DNA of 64,000 nt from Ramazzottius varieornatus (GCA_001949185.1 BDGG01000002.1:2804467-2868466); one strand, 5' to 3'. Positions 22,887-35,147 are shown, counted from the first letter of the stretch. Numbers and translations: made by a program. The notes: a model not told the origin generated them from the letters alone.

Positions 22887-25800
22887 CAGGTCCAACGAAT
22901 CAAGAGTACAAGCTCCAGCTTTGGGATAACTTCGCTAGCTGCAAAGAACCTCGGAGGGATTGTATACAGTCTGATACAAGACTAGAACTCTTGTCAACAG
23001 CTGATCCAGTTGAACAACAAAACAGCAGAATCGGAAGTCAGGTACCTGTGCACGTGCGAGTACCTGATTATTCCACACGGGGACGAGGCTTGTCGAATTA
23101 TCCATCATCTGCCTACAAACGTCACGTCAGCAGCCGAAGGCTGTGTTGACTGGATTTTTAGTAGTATAACTGCAGGCAGGTTCTCTGGTATTAGTGATGT
23201 TGGCATATATGAATATTATATTAAATTAGAACTTATTAGATGCTTTTTGTATCTAATATATAATATTAACATTTATTAGATGCCTCGACCGAGGCAGGAT
23301 ATTTGTTAGTATTAAATTAGATGAAAGCCAGAGCTGAATATATTATATTAAAATCAACTCGCAGGGCGATCCGCATTAAAATTATCACTATGCTATTTCG
23401 GCTTCGGTTGATCAAAATAAGGCTTGATTTGCGCCAAGCGAAAGCGTGCGACTCTGCACAGTACTCTGTTGGTTTGGATCACAACGCATCACGCGCCTGC
23501 ACATCAACGTATATTGACCAGCGTTCAGGACGATACATTGATTGTCAACTTCGTTTGATTGGATAGTGCAGGTTCATGAGTCCGGCGATCCACCTGCATA
23601 CTCGCAATGCTCATTGCTGATTGCAATGCTGTTTGCTTTTCCGGGTTCTGTTTTGGGCTTTCGAACGCTCTGTGTGTCGTTTCTCTAGAAATTGCAAGAT
23701 ATTATGGGGATACCAGCATGGCTGGGAAAGAAGGGAGTTTCATGGAAGACTTTTGATCTATCTGTTGCTGGATCTGAAGGTTTGGAATGATGAAAGTATG
23801 TAAAGAGGAAAGTTTCCTGGCTTCGGCAACACCAAAGCGATGTTAGGAATGAGGACGGAAGTTCCCTTGCTCTGTTCACACAGGAGTCAGAAATATCACA
23901 ATATGTATTATAATATATTATAATAAGCATCCGACGAAACCAGTTGATATATTAACATTATATTAGATGCTCCGAGGTCGCGGCATATTATATTGAGATT
24001 ATATTCGAACTCTGGCAGCTCGGCTTTATTTAATTAAAAGTATATTTGGTCGGGATACCCTCATGCCAACACTACTATCTGGTATCTACGTCAACTCGAA
24101 AGCTGTAAACCATGTACTTGGTGTGCGTACGATACAGTCACAGACTCATGGTGGCGATGACCTGTGGACGTGACTGTATATGCATACTGTAGTGCTGAAA
24201 TCTCCAGAAACTGTGAGCAGTAATACAGTGATACTGTGAAATCTCGTTCAACTCGACGATAGAAACGCCCTACCCGTACATTTCTACCCACGACCATGAA
24301 TAGTATTTACGGCGTACGTACGTAAAACCAGCTGATTGCTTGTTACACGGCTTATTCCCCAGTCCGGGCAGCCTTTCCATGAGCACGGCCGACGCAATAT
24401 GCATCATTACTGAAATTCTAGCTTCGAGTTGTGATTCTCTTGCCTTTGTTTACGTTTGAATTTGGAGGATCTTCGAGGCGATTCTTCGCTAGTGGGTATG
24501 CATACGATATCTTCAGTAACCTGCCATCTATCGTTGTGCTGTGATGCAGAAGTTGGGGAGGTGAACAACTTGGTCAGCACTTTGCGGCCAAATTCCATTT
24601 TCTTCATTCATGAGCCAAGGCTTCGTCGGCGGGAAGTGGAACAAAGATCGATACGCTTTACGCGATGTATATTCGCGAGAAAAAAAAATAGCCAAGGTTC
24701 GTCGAAAGCTGCGAGCTCAAACGGGACAGGCGAGCAGCATAGCATTGTAAGAAAAACTCCGGACTTGCATTTATTACAAAGCGAAACGCTTTAATTATTC
24801 CAGTCAGATCGACATCTGTCACAGCTCGACACACAACAAAATTAATGCTGTCTATATTGCAGTTCGACTTAATGCTGGTTATCATGCGCTACTACCTGGA
24901 AGATCTTTTTAAATAGCCCTCTACCATTCTCTCTTCTGTCACATCCGCGTTCTGGACCGCTATGCATCGCGAAATACAAAATGAGATAGTGTAGTCTAGT
25001 GAGCTGCGGTAGCAAGCGTAATTTTTAAGGCTGTTGATCAATGACACGCATGCTCACGCTGATAACATACGGGCTCCGCGAAGCTCGAAGATCTTTGTGT
25101 CTCTCAGTCATGGCCACCAATTGTTTGCCCGAATTCGACTAAGCCGCACCAAAACATGCGCCGATCAAGGTGAGAGGAATTTCATTGGACAAAGAGGTAT
25201 TCGACTTCCTAAATTCCTGAGCTGGTATGCAGATTACGAGGATGTCCGCATAGGTTTTTTCGAACGCCTCAGTCCATTAGTTCAGGTCTTGGCTCACTAA
25301 TCGCTTACCTCCCTCTGCATGAACGAACGTACCCCATCCTGGAAAACAGTGCGGCACCATTTGAGGAACCAGGGTCTGTCTTCAGCTGTACAAAGTACCG
25401 TACGCAACGGAGAACCCTTAGTGCTAATTCTCGAATTTACTTTCGGTTTCGGTCCAGCGCACTCCAGATCTGCGGCGTCACTTTCTACCAAGTCCACCTG
25501 ATATTTTGTTAGGAATGAGTAACGGAACCGCGGCGCAGGCAATCATCCAGGTCCATCGTTCAATGTCAGGAGCGTATACTGCACACTGAAAGATTCACTG
25601 TTATGCCGGCCTGGAATCCGTGTGTGCCTGGTAAACACTGCAATAATGTGGCTCATGGTACGCTGAAGAAGATAAGTTATCGCGGAAACAAGCTTCCCAC
25701 GGCCATCAAACGCTGATAAACTTTATGGTGCAAACACGACAAATCGCCGATACTCCAAAGCATAAAAGCGACTGATGTATTTGACAGTCACTAGCTATCC

Positions 25801-25930
25801 TATCGCTTCTTCGCATAAACCGAAACAAACCGTCCGAACGTCTCTTCACACCCGACACTTCATAAGCCCGTCTATTATCCTGACCAGTGTTTTAGTCCAC
25901 CATCTGTTCCATATTGGGCACTAGCTCATC
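22887..25930. other. Gene-poor, AT-rich region
   Basis: No coding exon is recognised. From about 23165 to 24085 there are many TTAGATGC, TATATTA and AATATTATATT repeats. Loosely inverted ends (AGTGATGTTGGCAT near 23200 and ATGCCAACACTACT near 24063) suggest an AT-rich element. ORFs at 24456-24794 and 25034-25300 have no recognisable domain. Confidence 0.4.
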
Positions 25931-28668
25931 ATGGACAACGCTCTTTTGCTTCCGGCCATTTTTGCCTGGCTTAGATTGTTCTCTGGTACGACAAGTGAAC
26001 TGAACTGGATCGATGTCTCAGATGACGCAGGCTTTCATTGTTACTGGCTGGTACTCTGCGCCACTTGAGATACGATCTGCTTTAGTTCATTTGCCCACGA
26101 CCCAAACGATTTCTTGCAATATTCTAAAATTCTAAAATATTCTAAAATTGTTTCAAGCATGTGTAACTAAATCAGTCGATTGTTCTAGCCTCATCTGATG
26201 CACAGACGGTACCGGTCACTTGTGGGGGAACCATCCACCTACCGGCAGATGGCCGACCTGTAGAGATCACCACGCCCAACTTCCCGGACAAGTATCCGAG
26301 CAATGTCTTTTGTAAATGGACTATCCACGCACCGGAAAGGAAGGTTGTACAAGTGGATGCGCTGTACTTCGGCCTGTCTTCTGCCAAGACCTCGTTCCTG
26401 CTGCTGGCGGACAAAGGCGTTACCAGCCCTAGCCCACAGGCCATCAGCTCGGCTCCTGGACCGCTCGGATGGCGTTCCAAAACATCCACCGCGGTAAGCT
26501 CAGTGGGAACGTTGGCATACGTATATTACTGAACGGTTTGCTCAAGTGGCTATGTTCCTAGTCAATAACAATGAGAACGTGCGCCACTTGACAGAACAAT
26601 CTGGGCGAAATTTATTCGCCAACGTCCCAGCTTACGCTCGTTATCGGTGTGGTCGGAAGGTGAAACTAATGGAATGGCATGTTCATAGGAAATCGGTTTC
26701 GCGTCGCAAGCTCAGTCAGATGGAAGAGGCTTTTGGCTATCTTTGCGAATGGCCATAGCAAACACCGATTGTGTGGAGAAAGTCGCACCCAAGTACAACG
26801 TCAGTTTGGATGTAGAACCCAGGCTAAGGTGGCGTCATGTCGTCGCTGACTATCCTTATTTGAATATCACGACCTACGGTATGCTCAAGTAAGCATCTCC
26901 TCGGCGCATTAACAACCTTTTTCGTAATTTGACACGATAGTTGTTCATGACATCGCGCTTCCTTGTATAGCGTGTTCAACTTTTTCGCGGACGGCTCATT
27001 TTATCCCTTCAACGGAAACTTCTCGCCGGACCGCAAACGAATCGTTGAGGACTACCTGAACAGGCTGCCTCTTGATCTCAGACAAGAACTCGAAGGTTGG
27101 TAGACACGGTAGATGACACATGTTGTATGCATTGCCACCGTGTTCCACGTTTGCAGGTATTGCCGAATTTTCAAACGTCAGTAAGGAATTCATAACTATG
27201 GCGAACATCGTCTACGAGATTGTGACGTGAGTTACACACCTTCATGACACCGTCTCTCAAATTTACGTTGTCTGGATAGCGCGACTGATATTGTGATGTC
27301 CGCTCCTAAACCCCTACTTGACGCTCATGGTGCTGGTCGTTTGACAAGCTTGAGGCCGATAACAAGAAAGACATTTATTGTATAGGTTTTGCACGAGTAT
27401 TGTCGCGAGCGACATCAACGGAAAACCCATTCACGGACGCAACTTGGATTTCCGTGGTACACCCCTGCTGCGAGACGAGACCATCCACGTGGATTTCGTT
27501 CGTAAGATCAACGGTGTTCAACAGGTGCGTCGACCCCAAAATTTCTGCCTGTGCTGTAAATACTTGAATTACTGACTCAATTCACAGATCGTTTACTCCG
27601 CGGTCACCGTGGCTGGTTCTATCTCTCTCATGACTGCTCAAAAGCCCGGCGTTTTCACCTACAGCCTTAACAGAAGAAGTGAGTTTCTCTGTTTACCAAA
27701 ACTCCTGAAAATCTACTACCACCAAGTTTTCATTTCATCCAGTCACAAAAACCGGTCACGGGATGGAAGATGCTACACTCAACTTTGACGTGTTTAGGAA
27801 TACTTCTTCGACAGTGTTGCTCAGTATGGTTCGCCAAGTACGTCGCAATAAATGGTTAACAGGTAGCTTGCGAAACCCGACCACTGTTTCCGATCTAGGC
27901 TCTTGAAACCGCGACGACTTACGAAGGAGCTGTTGAGCAATTTTCAAGAGCATGGCTTCCTTCACCATGTTACTTGATCATCGGGGGAACTCGTGAAAAC
28001 GAAGGAGTCATCCTAACACGAGACCGGGATCGCCCAGTTGATGTTCATCCCATCGATGTACGACAGGGTCGCTGGTACGTTGCCCAAACCAACACGGACC
28101 GCTGGCTGCCGTTCGACAACAAAACTGATCCCTTCTCGGCACAAAACCGATTGTAAGAACTTTAATTTCGCCCAACAGCTCCACCTACATGTGACGCGGT
28201 TCGTTCCTTGACTGGCCTTGTCTGGACCCTAGGGAAATTGCTGAGCGAGCTTTAAACCGAACCACGCGCAGGAATATTAACTTTAAGACGATGTTTGACG
28301 TCATCGGAACAAATGCCGTTTACAACCAGTAAGTTTCCCGTGCAATATGTATCATCAAAACTCGTGCCGACATATGGTATAATTGCACGTGTCTGGGATG
28401 ATCTACTGTCCCTTGAAGCCCTTTGTCGAAACACGGTTCTCTTTTTAGTGCGACAGTGTTCTCAACCGTAATGAGTGCATCGAATCCGTCAGCCATGGAA
28501 ACACGTATTCGCTGTCCGCTCCCTGCGGCGACACCTGGGACTCCAGGTATCAAGAACCCGCAAGCGTCCGGGCCGAGTGGACGGCCACTTACCGCTGGAG
28601 CCAACCGCAGCGTCACTTCGACGTTGATGTCGATTTTCACAATGATGTCAGCTGTTCTCTTGACCTAA
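25931..28668 (+). CDS. Secreted CUB-acid ceramidase/NAAA fusion, copy 1 (11 exons, 549 aa)
   Basis: Exons: 25931-25985, 26189-26493, 26689-26888, 26971-27095, 27157-27226, 27386-27524, 27588-27678, 27743-27837, 27899-28152, 28233-28328, 28449-28668. Exon 1 encodes a signal peptide (MDNALLLPAIFAWLRLFS). Exons 2-3 encode a CUB domain (CGGTIHLP, TPNFPDKYPSN, CKWTIHAP). From YNVSLDVEPRLRW onward it is an acid ceramidase/N-acylethanolamine acid amidase precursor. The N-terminal nucleophile is the Cys of FCTSIVASD at 27390-27392, expected to be exposed by autocleavage, followed by GRNLDF, GGTRENEG and WYVAQTNTDRW. These enzymes hydrolyse lipid amides at acid pH. Unlike copy 2 it has an extended Ser/Pro-rich tail ending in a hydrophobic segment, possibly a GPI signal, although another frame is also open there. 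Confidence 0.88.
26540..26640. repeat. Hairpin element family A in copy-1 intron 2
   Basis: The left arm is eroded (TCAAGTGGC). The right arm ACGTGCGCCACTTGACAG is followed by the outer-arm remnant CAATCTGGGC..TTATTCGCC. The equivalent intron of the paralogue lacks it. Confidence 0.65.
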
Positions 28669-28797
28669 CGCAGCAAGGATTTTATAGATTTTATATTTCT
28701 GGAGTCTTCGAGGTTTCCACTGACGAAGCGTTCTCGTTTTCATCGAACGTTGACATTGGTGGCGTCCTCTACAGTAGTTGTTATTTTGCCGTAAAAT
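28475..28797 (+). other. Open alternative frame overlapping the last exon of copy 1
   Basis: A second frame is open for about 107 codons, overlapping the amidase exon up to 28668 and continuing to a TAA near 28797. It has protein-like hydrophobic/aromatic alternation (SLDLTQQGFYRFYISGVF). A similar motif (LFDLTVPARFISITG) lies downstream of copy 2 at 34759-34803. It could be an alternative C-terminus, a separate exon, or chance. Confidence 0.3.
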
Positions 28798-29215
28798 AAT
28801 CTCACTTCGTTTCTCGCTCATTTTGCTTCCTTAGTAGACGATAACTTGCTGGTCTAGTACGCCTATCGAGCATGCTGCAATATAGTGCCAGCACATCTTA
28901 AACTGCAAACTGAACAAAATATTATTCGACTCATAGAATAAAGCTTGTGTGGGAAGCTGAAGTGCGCTTGATGTAAAAATTAATACTTTTGAGAACATTG
29001 TTTCTCACCCAAACCGAACAGCCATAATGTCAATTGCCATATTAAATACGTCGCTTCATGAAGCTTGTTAGAGCAGCTATCGGCCCTTGATAGAGCGTCC
29101 GAACACCTTTTCAAGCTTGTAGCAGCAGCTTACGTTAATGCTATCCGAGCGCATTAGCCAGTTGAATTTCGGCAGAACCCTGTTATAATTATGGACTGGA
29201 AGACGACCGCCACTG
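28798..29215. other. Short intergenic region
   Basis: Nothing recognisable: AT-rich sequence with no supported exon. Confidence 0.35.
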
Positions 29216-29925
29216 ACCGCCTCCCCATCTCTCACAGTTTTCGCAGCTGCTGACCATGGGCAACACCTTGTCGGCAACAGCGTCGGTATCGATTTCATCC
29301 TTGCCGACATTCGAATGCCGGTTCTCACTTACCGTTTCTATATCGCACTTTCGTGACTTTCTAATCCAAAAGGTATCCCGACTAAGGTTTATGCCATTTA
29401 CTTGACTTCTAGCGCCAATTTCGTGTTCACTAGTACGGCTAGCTCGGCCGCATTCGCCGCTCGGCTTGGACCGGTTCTTGGCGGTCAGCTTACCGCATCA
29501 CTACAAGTGCGTGAACTCATTTGTCGTTTCTGCTGGTCTGATAGTTGTATCATGGCTGTTCGGGATACGCAATGCGGTGCTTCTTGGGAATGAGGTTGGG
29601 GTGAAGCTGACAGGGAGAACCGATGGGACTTGCTTGACGCTACGTATACCGATAAACGGTCACTGGCTGATGTTGATGATACACATCATTCCATGCAGTA
29701 TCATGCTTGTTATGATGTTCTGCGTGTTCGTCAAAGCCATCTGAGCCTTCGCAGTTCGACTAACCACCAGTACGCTACGCTAAAACGACGACTGGAGATT
29801 ATCAAAGCGATGGCCGGATCCTTCATGTGGGCGTCGGCTCGCACCATCTCTGCGATGGTGGATCCGATTTTTTCTTGTTTCCGACTATGCGCTCCGCCCC
29901 GTAAAATTTGGCATAGTTCATAACA
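29216..29925 (+). pseudogene. Rhodopsin-like GPCR remnant
   Basis: Segments in several frames resemble a 7TM receptor. They are GIDFILADIRMPVL (TM2-like, 29270s), NFVFTSTASSAAFAA (TM3-like), LDRFLAV (DRY-type motif, about 29463), SFVVSAGLIVVSWLFGIRNA (TM4), a TM5 ending FCVFVKAI, a cytoplasmic KRRLEIIKAMAG, and VDPIF (NPxxY-like). The frame changes between these blocks without good splice sites, and most of TM6-TM7 is missing. It lies between the two tandem amidase genes. Confidence 0.5.
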
Positions 29926-30197
29926 ATGTGGGTTCACAGATCGAAATCTCTCGCTTTCAGGTGTTCTCCATTAGACGGATCCGTGCCGCCGCGCTTTGTG
30001 CAGGAAGTTGTGCCATCACGTGCCCAAGCGACAACCACGTGTCAAAGTACTGTATACCTCGCTTGGCAGGATTGTAATCGCGAAAGCGATAGCAGGAAAT
30101 GACTGCAAACTCGGTGACGGATTCTTTTACTCTCAAACGGCGCATATCCAGTGGCACCACAACGGAATACCATTCGGAAAGGATAGCGACTCGACCC

Positions 30198-30906
30198 CTA
30201 CATCGACCCCACCCCAATATTAACTAACCACAAAATCGACGCACCTATTAAATCATCGGCATGTACAGCGAGCAGCCAAATCATCAGTTGACCAACACGT
30301 GGCTTCACCGCATCGTCAGGATATACTGGGCTCTTGTTAGAACTTCTGAGGGCCTTTCGAATCGAAAATGAGATTACAACAACGTTGTTTGATCGCATTA
30401 CATCCAACAAATAACCAAGCTACAACAAATGTCCTGAACAAAGCACTGCCACGCATCTGCAGCGATCGGTAACAGGTGCATCCGATCAGTTCAACGCATC
30501 TCTTGTACATTGATCTGTATTGGAAGACAATAATCCACACTCGAAGAGCGAGGAAGCAGCGATACAAAGATGACACGAATATTTCATCGAATTTCTTGAT
30601 ATCTAGAACTTGAACAGTTCCATCTGGGCTTTTCGTACTTTTCAGCACTGGACAGAATAGCAGTCACCACGAAAAATACGAGTACCTATCGCAACTCGCT
30701 GCCCGGAACATTGAAAAAACGCGGACTCGCCTGCCACGTGTCGGAACAAAGATGGTGAAGTACTTTGCCATCTTTCTGCCGACACAGTACGCTATTGATA
30801 TATTACACATCAAGACAATGCATACCAGCGTCTCCAGTCCGATCCAAGTCTGATCGATAATTGCGACCAGAATTATTGATATTATAACACGAAGAGTGTA
30901 TCGCAT
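30198..30906 (-). other. Hydrophobic ORFs, possible degraded membrane protein
   Basis: Two adjacent minus-strand ORFs (30664-30906 and 30337-30648) are rich in hydrophobic segments such as TLRVIISIILVAII and FRTFVVAWLFVGCN. They might be parts of a chemoreceptor-like gene, but I cannot join them with splice sites and see no diagnostic motif. Confidence 0.2.
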
Positions 30907-30972
30907 CGAAGTTACATAAAGGCTAACAAAACAATCAGAATTTGGGTCGGACTGGAGACGTTGGTATGCACT
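30824..30972. repeat. Short inverted repeat
   Basis: About 25 bases around CAGCGTCTCCAGTCCGA (30830s) recur inverted as TCGGACTGGAGACG (30947 onward), about 95 bases apart. Confidence 0.6.
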
Positions 30973-31118
30973 GTAGCATCTTCAGTCGCAGTTGATTATT
31001 TGTATGCCGACTACAGCTCGATTACATACTGTAAAACAGTCTACGTACGGGACACAGGACAGCCTATTGTTGGGGAACCATGAGGTCGTATTCGCACTGT
31101 ACAAGTGTGGTACTCATA

Positions 31119-31244
31119 GTTTAACGCGCACTAAACCCCGTGAGGAGTCATCGCTGCCCAGCATGATCAGAAGCTTTCAGAGTAGCCTCCGGGACTCTCA
31201 CCCGGGCAACATCTGCCGTTCACGTGGTTAAGTGCGCGTTAAAC
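31119..31244. repeat. Small hairpin MITE upstream of copy 2
   Basis: The 24-base arms 31119-31142 (GTTTAACGCGCACTAAA..) and 31221-31244 (..AAGTGCGCGTTAAAC) are inverted with two mismatches. It is a fourth, distinct hairpin family. Confidence 0.7.
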
Positions 31245-31659
31245 AATGCGCAGGGCAGTATTGAAATCAAATTTAACGTAGGAGGACTGAGGGAGCCATT
31301 TGTTTTGATGCCACAGCTTTTCCAATTTTTATTCGTAATCGGGCTTCCACAAGGACCCACTTGGTCCCCGCTGTTGTCTTGATCTGCGTTTACTGTATCT
31401 ACCGCGAGGACCCGGATATGCCACACCACACGAGATATCCGAAACCAGACGATATGACTATCGCAGTGATAAACCGAAACAATGATTTTATGGAAGGGTG
31501 ACCATACTTTTCGATATGTTGACGAAAAATGTTCACAGTATTATTCTGCTTATCGTCCGCAAAACGGAAGCACGTTTTAAGCTCATGGTTTTTGACACAT
31601 CACTATATATTTCGAAACGAGTTATTCAAATTTAGTTATACGCGGTCCATTTTTTCGCC

Positions 31660-34228
31660 ATGGCGTGCTTGAGATCTGTCCTCGTCTTCTGCGCTGCAGC
31701 GGTATTGGGACTTTTCACAGGTACCGTACTTTGAATTCATCTACAGTCAAGTCTTTCATTTTCGTGACCTTTCGGCTTACACTAAACCTTCGTGGGTTAC
31801 CAGGTTATGCCAGTGCAGGATGCGGAGAGGTAATCCATCTGCCCGCTAACGGTGGTAACGTCATCATAACCAGCCCTAACTTTCCCAACCCTTATCCGGA
31901 CAACAAAAACTGTGCCTGGAGGGTGTATGCTCCAGCCGGCTCGTGCATTCAAGCTGACGCCCTGTTTTGGGGCTTGTCGACCACTGGCTATACTTTTGTT
32001 GTATTATCCGACAAAGGTACGGAAAGTGCGCAGCCTTTGACTCAGGCTTACAACTACGGCCAGCCAGCTCCTCTTGCATGGCGCTCCCGCACCTCCATCC
32101 TGGTAAGTGTCGTTTCATTTCAGGGCAGGTGGTCTTCCATCCTTGATACCGTGTACGACAAAATAATCATTCAAAATGGGCGGAGTGTCTTACTTAGAAC
32201 GAGCCAACTACAAATCAAGGTGGTCAAAGTCACACATTCGACTGGCTGCTGCCGCTTACTTACCGTTGTCGCCCATTTTTCAAACCTTCCTTGTCTTGCA
32301 CTGCAGCCATGAAAACTATTCCGCTGTGTAGGAAATCGGTTTCAAGTCTCTCCAAGGTTCGAATGGCCAGGGATTTCAGCTGGCTCTTCGAGCTAAACCA
32401 TGCAACACAGCCTGCGTGGAACGTCAACCGCCAAAGTACACTATCAGCTTGGACGTTCCCGCTGAGGAAAGATGGCGCCACGTCGTTGCCGACTTTCCGT
32501 TCCTCAATATTTCGACCCTGGGAATGCTCAAGTAAGAGCGCAAATGTGAACTTCTAGCTATGAAAACTTACTGAGCCATTCACGGAACTCTTCTTTTCCT
32601 TTCAGTGTTTTCGAATATTTCTCCCAGGACAAGTGGTATCCCTTCACCGGGAACTTTAACGAGACCCGAAAAGCCATGGTTCTAGACTACCATTCGAAGT
32701 TACCTGCCGAACAACGCGGCGAACTTACGGGTACGTACAGCATGTTCGTTGCTCAAGGTCAATTGCCTGCCTATCTCCTGCGCTGAGATAGTGTGTCAGC
32801 ACTGCATCTGGTTCTCCTGATATCGCTCACAATGACATCGGCATTCTTTCGATTTTCAGGTATCGCAAAGTACACCGGAATACCTTTGGAGTTCATCGTC
32901 ATGGCCAATGTCATCTACGAAACTGTGACGTAAGCTGCGAGTAACAATGTCAGTAATTGCATATCGGTCCCAGTACGAATGTGACTTGGTTGCAGAGGTT
33001 GTACCAGTATTGTTGCCAGTGATGCACTGGGTCGCCCTATTCATGGACGCAACTTGGACTTCCGTGGCACCCCTGGTCTGCGTGATGACACTATTCATGT
33101 CGACGTTGTGCGAGACGGAAAGGTATGCAACAGCTTAAAAGAATTCGGTGTTTGGTCCGCTGTCGACGATAATTCACGTTGGGAAATCCTTACTTTACTG
33201 TAGGTTTTGTACAGCGTCGTCACGTTTGCCGGGTCGATTTCCTTCATGACAGTTCACAAGCCTCGAAAATGGACTATGAGCTTGAACAGACGAAGTATTC
33301 CAAAATAAATGCATTTACATAATTCCGGTTACATTCCCACTTCAACATTTGCAAGACTGTAATGCTTCCTCCGTAGTTGTGAACCCGGATCCCATGCCCA
33401 ATCTGCAAACATTCCTGAATCCAGAACACACCGTTCTTCTCAAAGTAGTTCGAGAAGTAAGTCCCTGCAGGGTGACCATCAGCCGACAGTTTGGCAAACA
33501 AACTCGACTCAAGTGGCGGACGCTTGTAGCTAATATCACTAGAGTCGTGCGCCATCTGACAACCCAATCTGGTCAAGTGTGCTTGCCCCCTTAAATGGGA
33601 AAGGAAGAATGGCACTGTACCATCCAATTTACTGATGGTTGGCACCACAGGCTCTGGAAACCGCCGATTCTTACGACGAAGCTGTCGCCATGTTTTCCGA
33701 AGCTCTCTTGCCATCCCCATGCTACCTCATCATTGGCGGTATGCGCGAAAACGAAGGCGTCGTTCTGACGCGAGGTCGCGAGGGTCCCGTTGACGTCTAC
33801 CCCATCAATGTACCCTTCGGCCAATGGTACGTCGTGCAGACTAACAGCGACCGCGGAACACCATATGTGCCCGGGACTGACCACTTCTCACCCTACGACC
33901 GACAGTAAGAGCTGCGCCACCTCAAATTACATCACGCCACTAGCTAGCCAAGTTTCCGTCTTTTGCAGAAAGTTCGCCGAAGAAGCCCTCAACGCTACTG
34001 GTCGTCCAAACATGGACTTTCGAAAAATGATGGACGTAACAAAGACCAAGGGAGTTTACAATGTGTAAGTACCTTGCGTTGTTTACGTCACTTCGGTATG
34101 ATCACCAAAGCGTTTCTATCACTTGCAGAGCAACGGTCTTCTCAACGGTAATGGGTGCCTCCAACCCAGAAGCTATGAACACAATAGTTCGCTGTCCCCT
34201 TCCGCTCAGTCCTCCTGCAGCGCCATGA
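31660..34228 (+). CDS. Secreted CUB-acid ceramidase/NAAA fusion, copy 2 (11 exons, 500 aa)
   Basis: Exons: 31660-31720, 31804-32102, 32332-32531, 32606-32730, 32860-32929, 32996-33122, 33204-33294, 33377-33456, 33651-33904, 33969-34064, 34129-34228. All ten intron phases match copy 1, so the pair arose by tandem duplication. It has a signal peptide (MACLRSVLVFCAAAVLGLF), a CUB domain (CGEVIHLP, TSPNFPNPYPDNKNC, GQGFQLALRA), then the amidase proregion (YTISLDVPAEERWRH) and catalytic part. The nucleophile is the Cys of GCTSIVASD at 33000-33002, followed by GRNLDFRG, PCYLIIGG and WYVVQTNSDR. It ends soon after the conserved core (RCPLPLSPPAAP) without copy 1's tail. It likely acts in lysosomes or outside the cell on ceramides or N-acylethanolamines; the substrate cannot be decided from sequence. 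Confidence 0.9.
33487..33595. repeat. Hairpin element family A in copy-2 intron 8
   Basis: One of the fullest copies: outer arm GGCAAACAAACTCGAC, inner arm CAAGTGGCGGACG, a loop of about 25 bases, inner arm CGTGCGCCATCTG, and outer arm CAATCTGGTC..TGCTTGCC. Confidence 0.8.
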
Positions 34229-34484
34229 GCTAAGGTTGCAGATAAGGTGATTAGCGGAAGCCGACAAGTTCACTTTGTCCCACGGGCGTAAATGTCGTTC
34301 TCAACTTGACCATCGGTGTTTTCTGCTTTCTTATTCACCCTCGACCTGCCTCCTTATGCACGGAACTCATGTTTTCTATACTATATCTCTTTGCGGTCAA
34401 ACTTTTTCGTCATTCGTCGGTAGAAGTTGCTTAGCCAGTATGGTGACGGTCAACTGGTTATACTCAGCTAAAAAGATAAACGGG

Positions 34485-34580
34485 AGTTCGCTGAGCAAAC
34501 TCGACCAGATCGTTTTCCCAAGTAGCGCACGCTGCAGCCCATATCAATCGAAACGCGCGCGTTCGGCTGACAATCCGGTC
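34485..34580. repeat. Hairpin element family A downstream of copy 2
   Basis: The outer arm GAGCAAACTCGACCAGATCG and inner arm CCAAGTAGCGCACG are well preserved. The right arm is degraded (GCGCGCGTTCGGCTGAC). Confidence 0.6.
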
Positions 34581-34695
34581 GAGCTTGTCTCCCGAGCTCC
34601 CAAAGAGGAAACCAATCTGCCATAAAACGAAACAGATGATACGAAAGACTGAAACCACTCATCGTCCTCGGAAATGTTCAAAAGGTATACTGTAG

Positions 34696-34906
34696 GTGCG
34701 CTCTCGTGAAAACAAGAGCGCCATTGTTCGTGATTCGCAGGACAACACACGCCCCGCCCTTTTTGATCTCACTGTTCCTGCGCGCTTCATTTCCATCACA
34801 GGTTCTCTGTTTCGAACATTACAGCCGATGATACTTTTGTTACTGTTGCCAAAATCGAACTGTTTGCTCGTACTGATAAGCTTGGCGCCTTAGAGTTTTT
34901 TCTGTG
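34696..34906 (+). other. Possible exon remnant downstream of copy 2
   Basis: One frame reads LFDLTVPARFISITG and then shifts into FSVSNITADDTFVTVAKIEL. The shift falls next to a plausible CACAG acceptor. The joined pattern resembles the alternative frame after copy 1 (28475-28797). It is not an established gene. Confidence 0.3.
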
Positions 34907-35147
34907 AATTGGCGACGTCGACCCCACCTTTTGTCTGTGTTTTGCTATGAATCTATTGATACGGCGTCAACAGTTCCATATCGCGACGACGGGCTCTATT
35001 CATCTTCACATAGCAAAGATTATTATCTCCTTCGCCATCGGCTCAACATGTTCCGCATCGCTCACAAATTTAGACGACTCTTTAGCAGTATCGATTTAGA
35101 CGAGAACATCGACTTCCAGGTCCTCGCTCCAGCTGTAGCATATTCCC

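Noticed and set aside
26494-33650. Introner elements, with the hairpin creating the introns
   Set aside because: Family A hairpins lie inside introns, away from the splice sites. The two amidase paralogues share intron positions while carrying the hairpin in different introns, so the introns predate the element.
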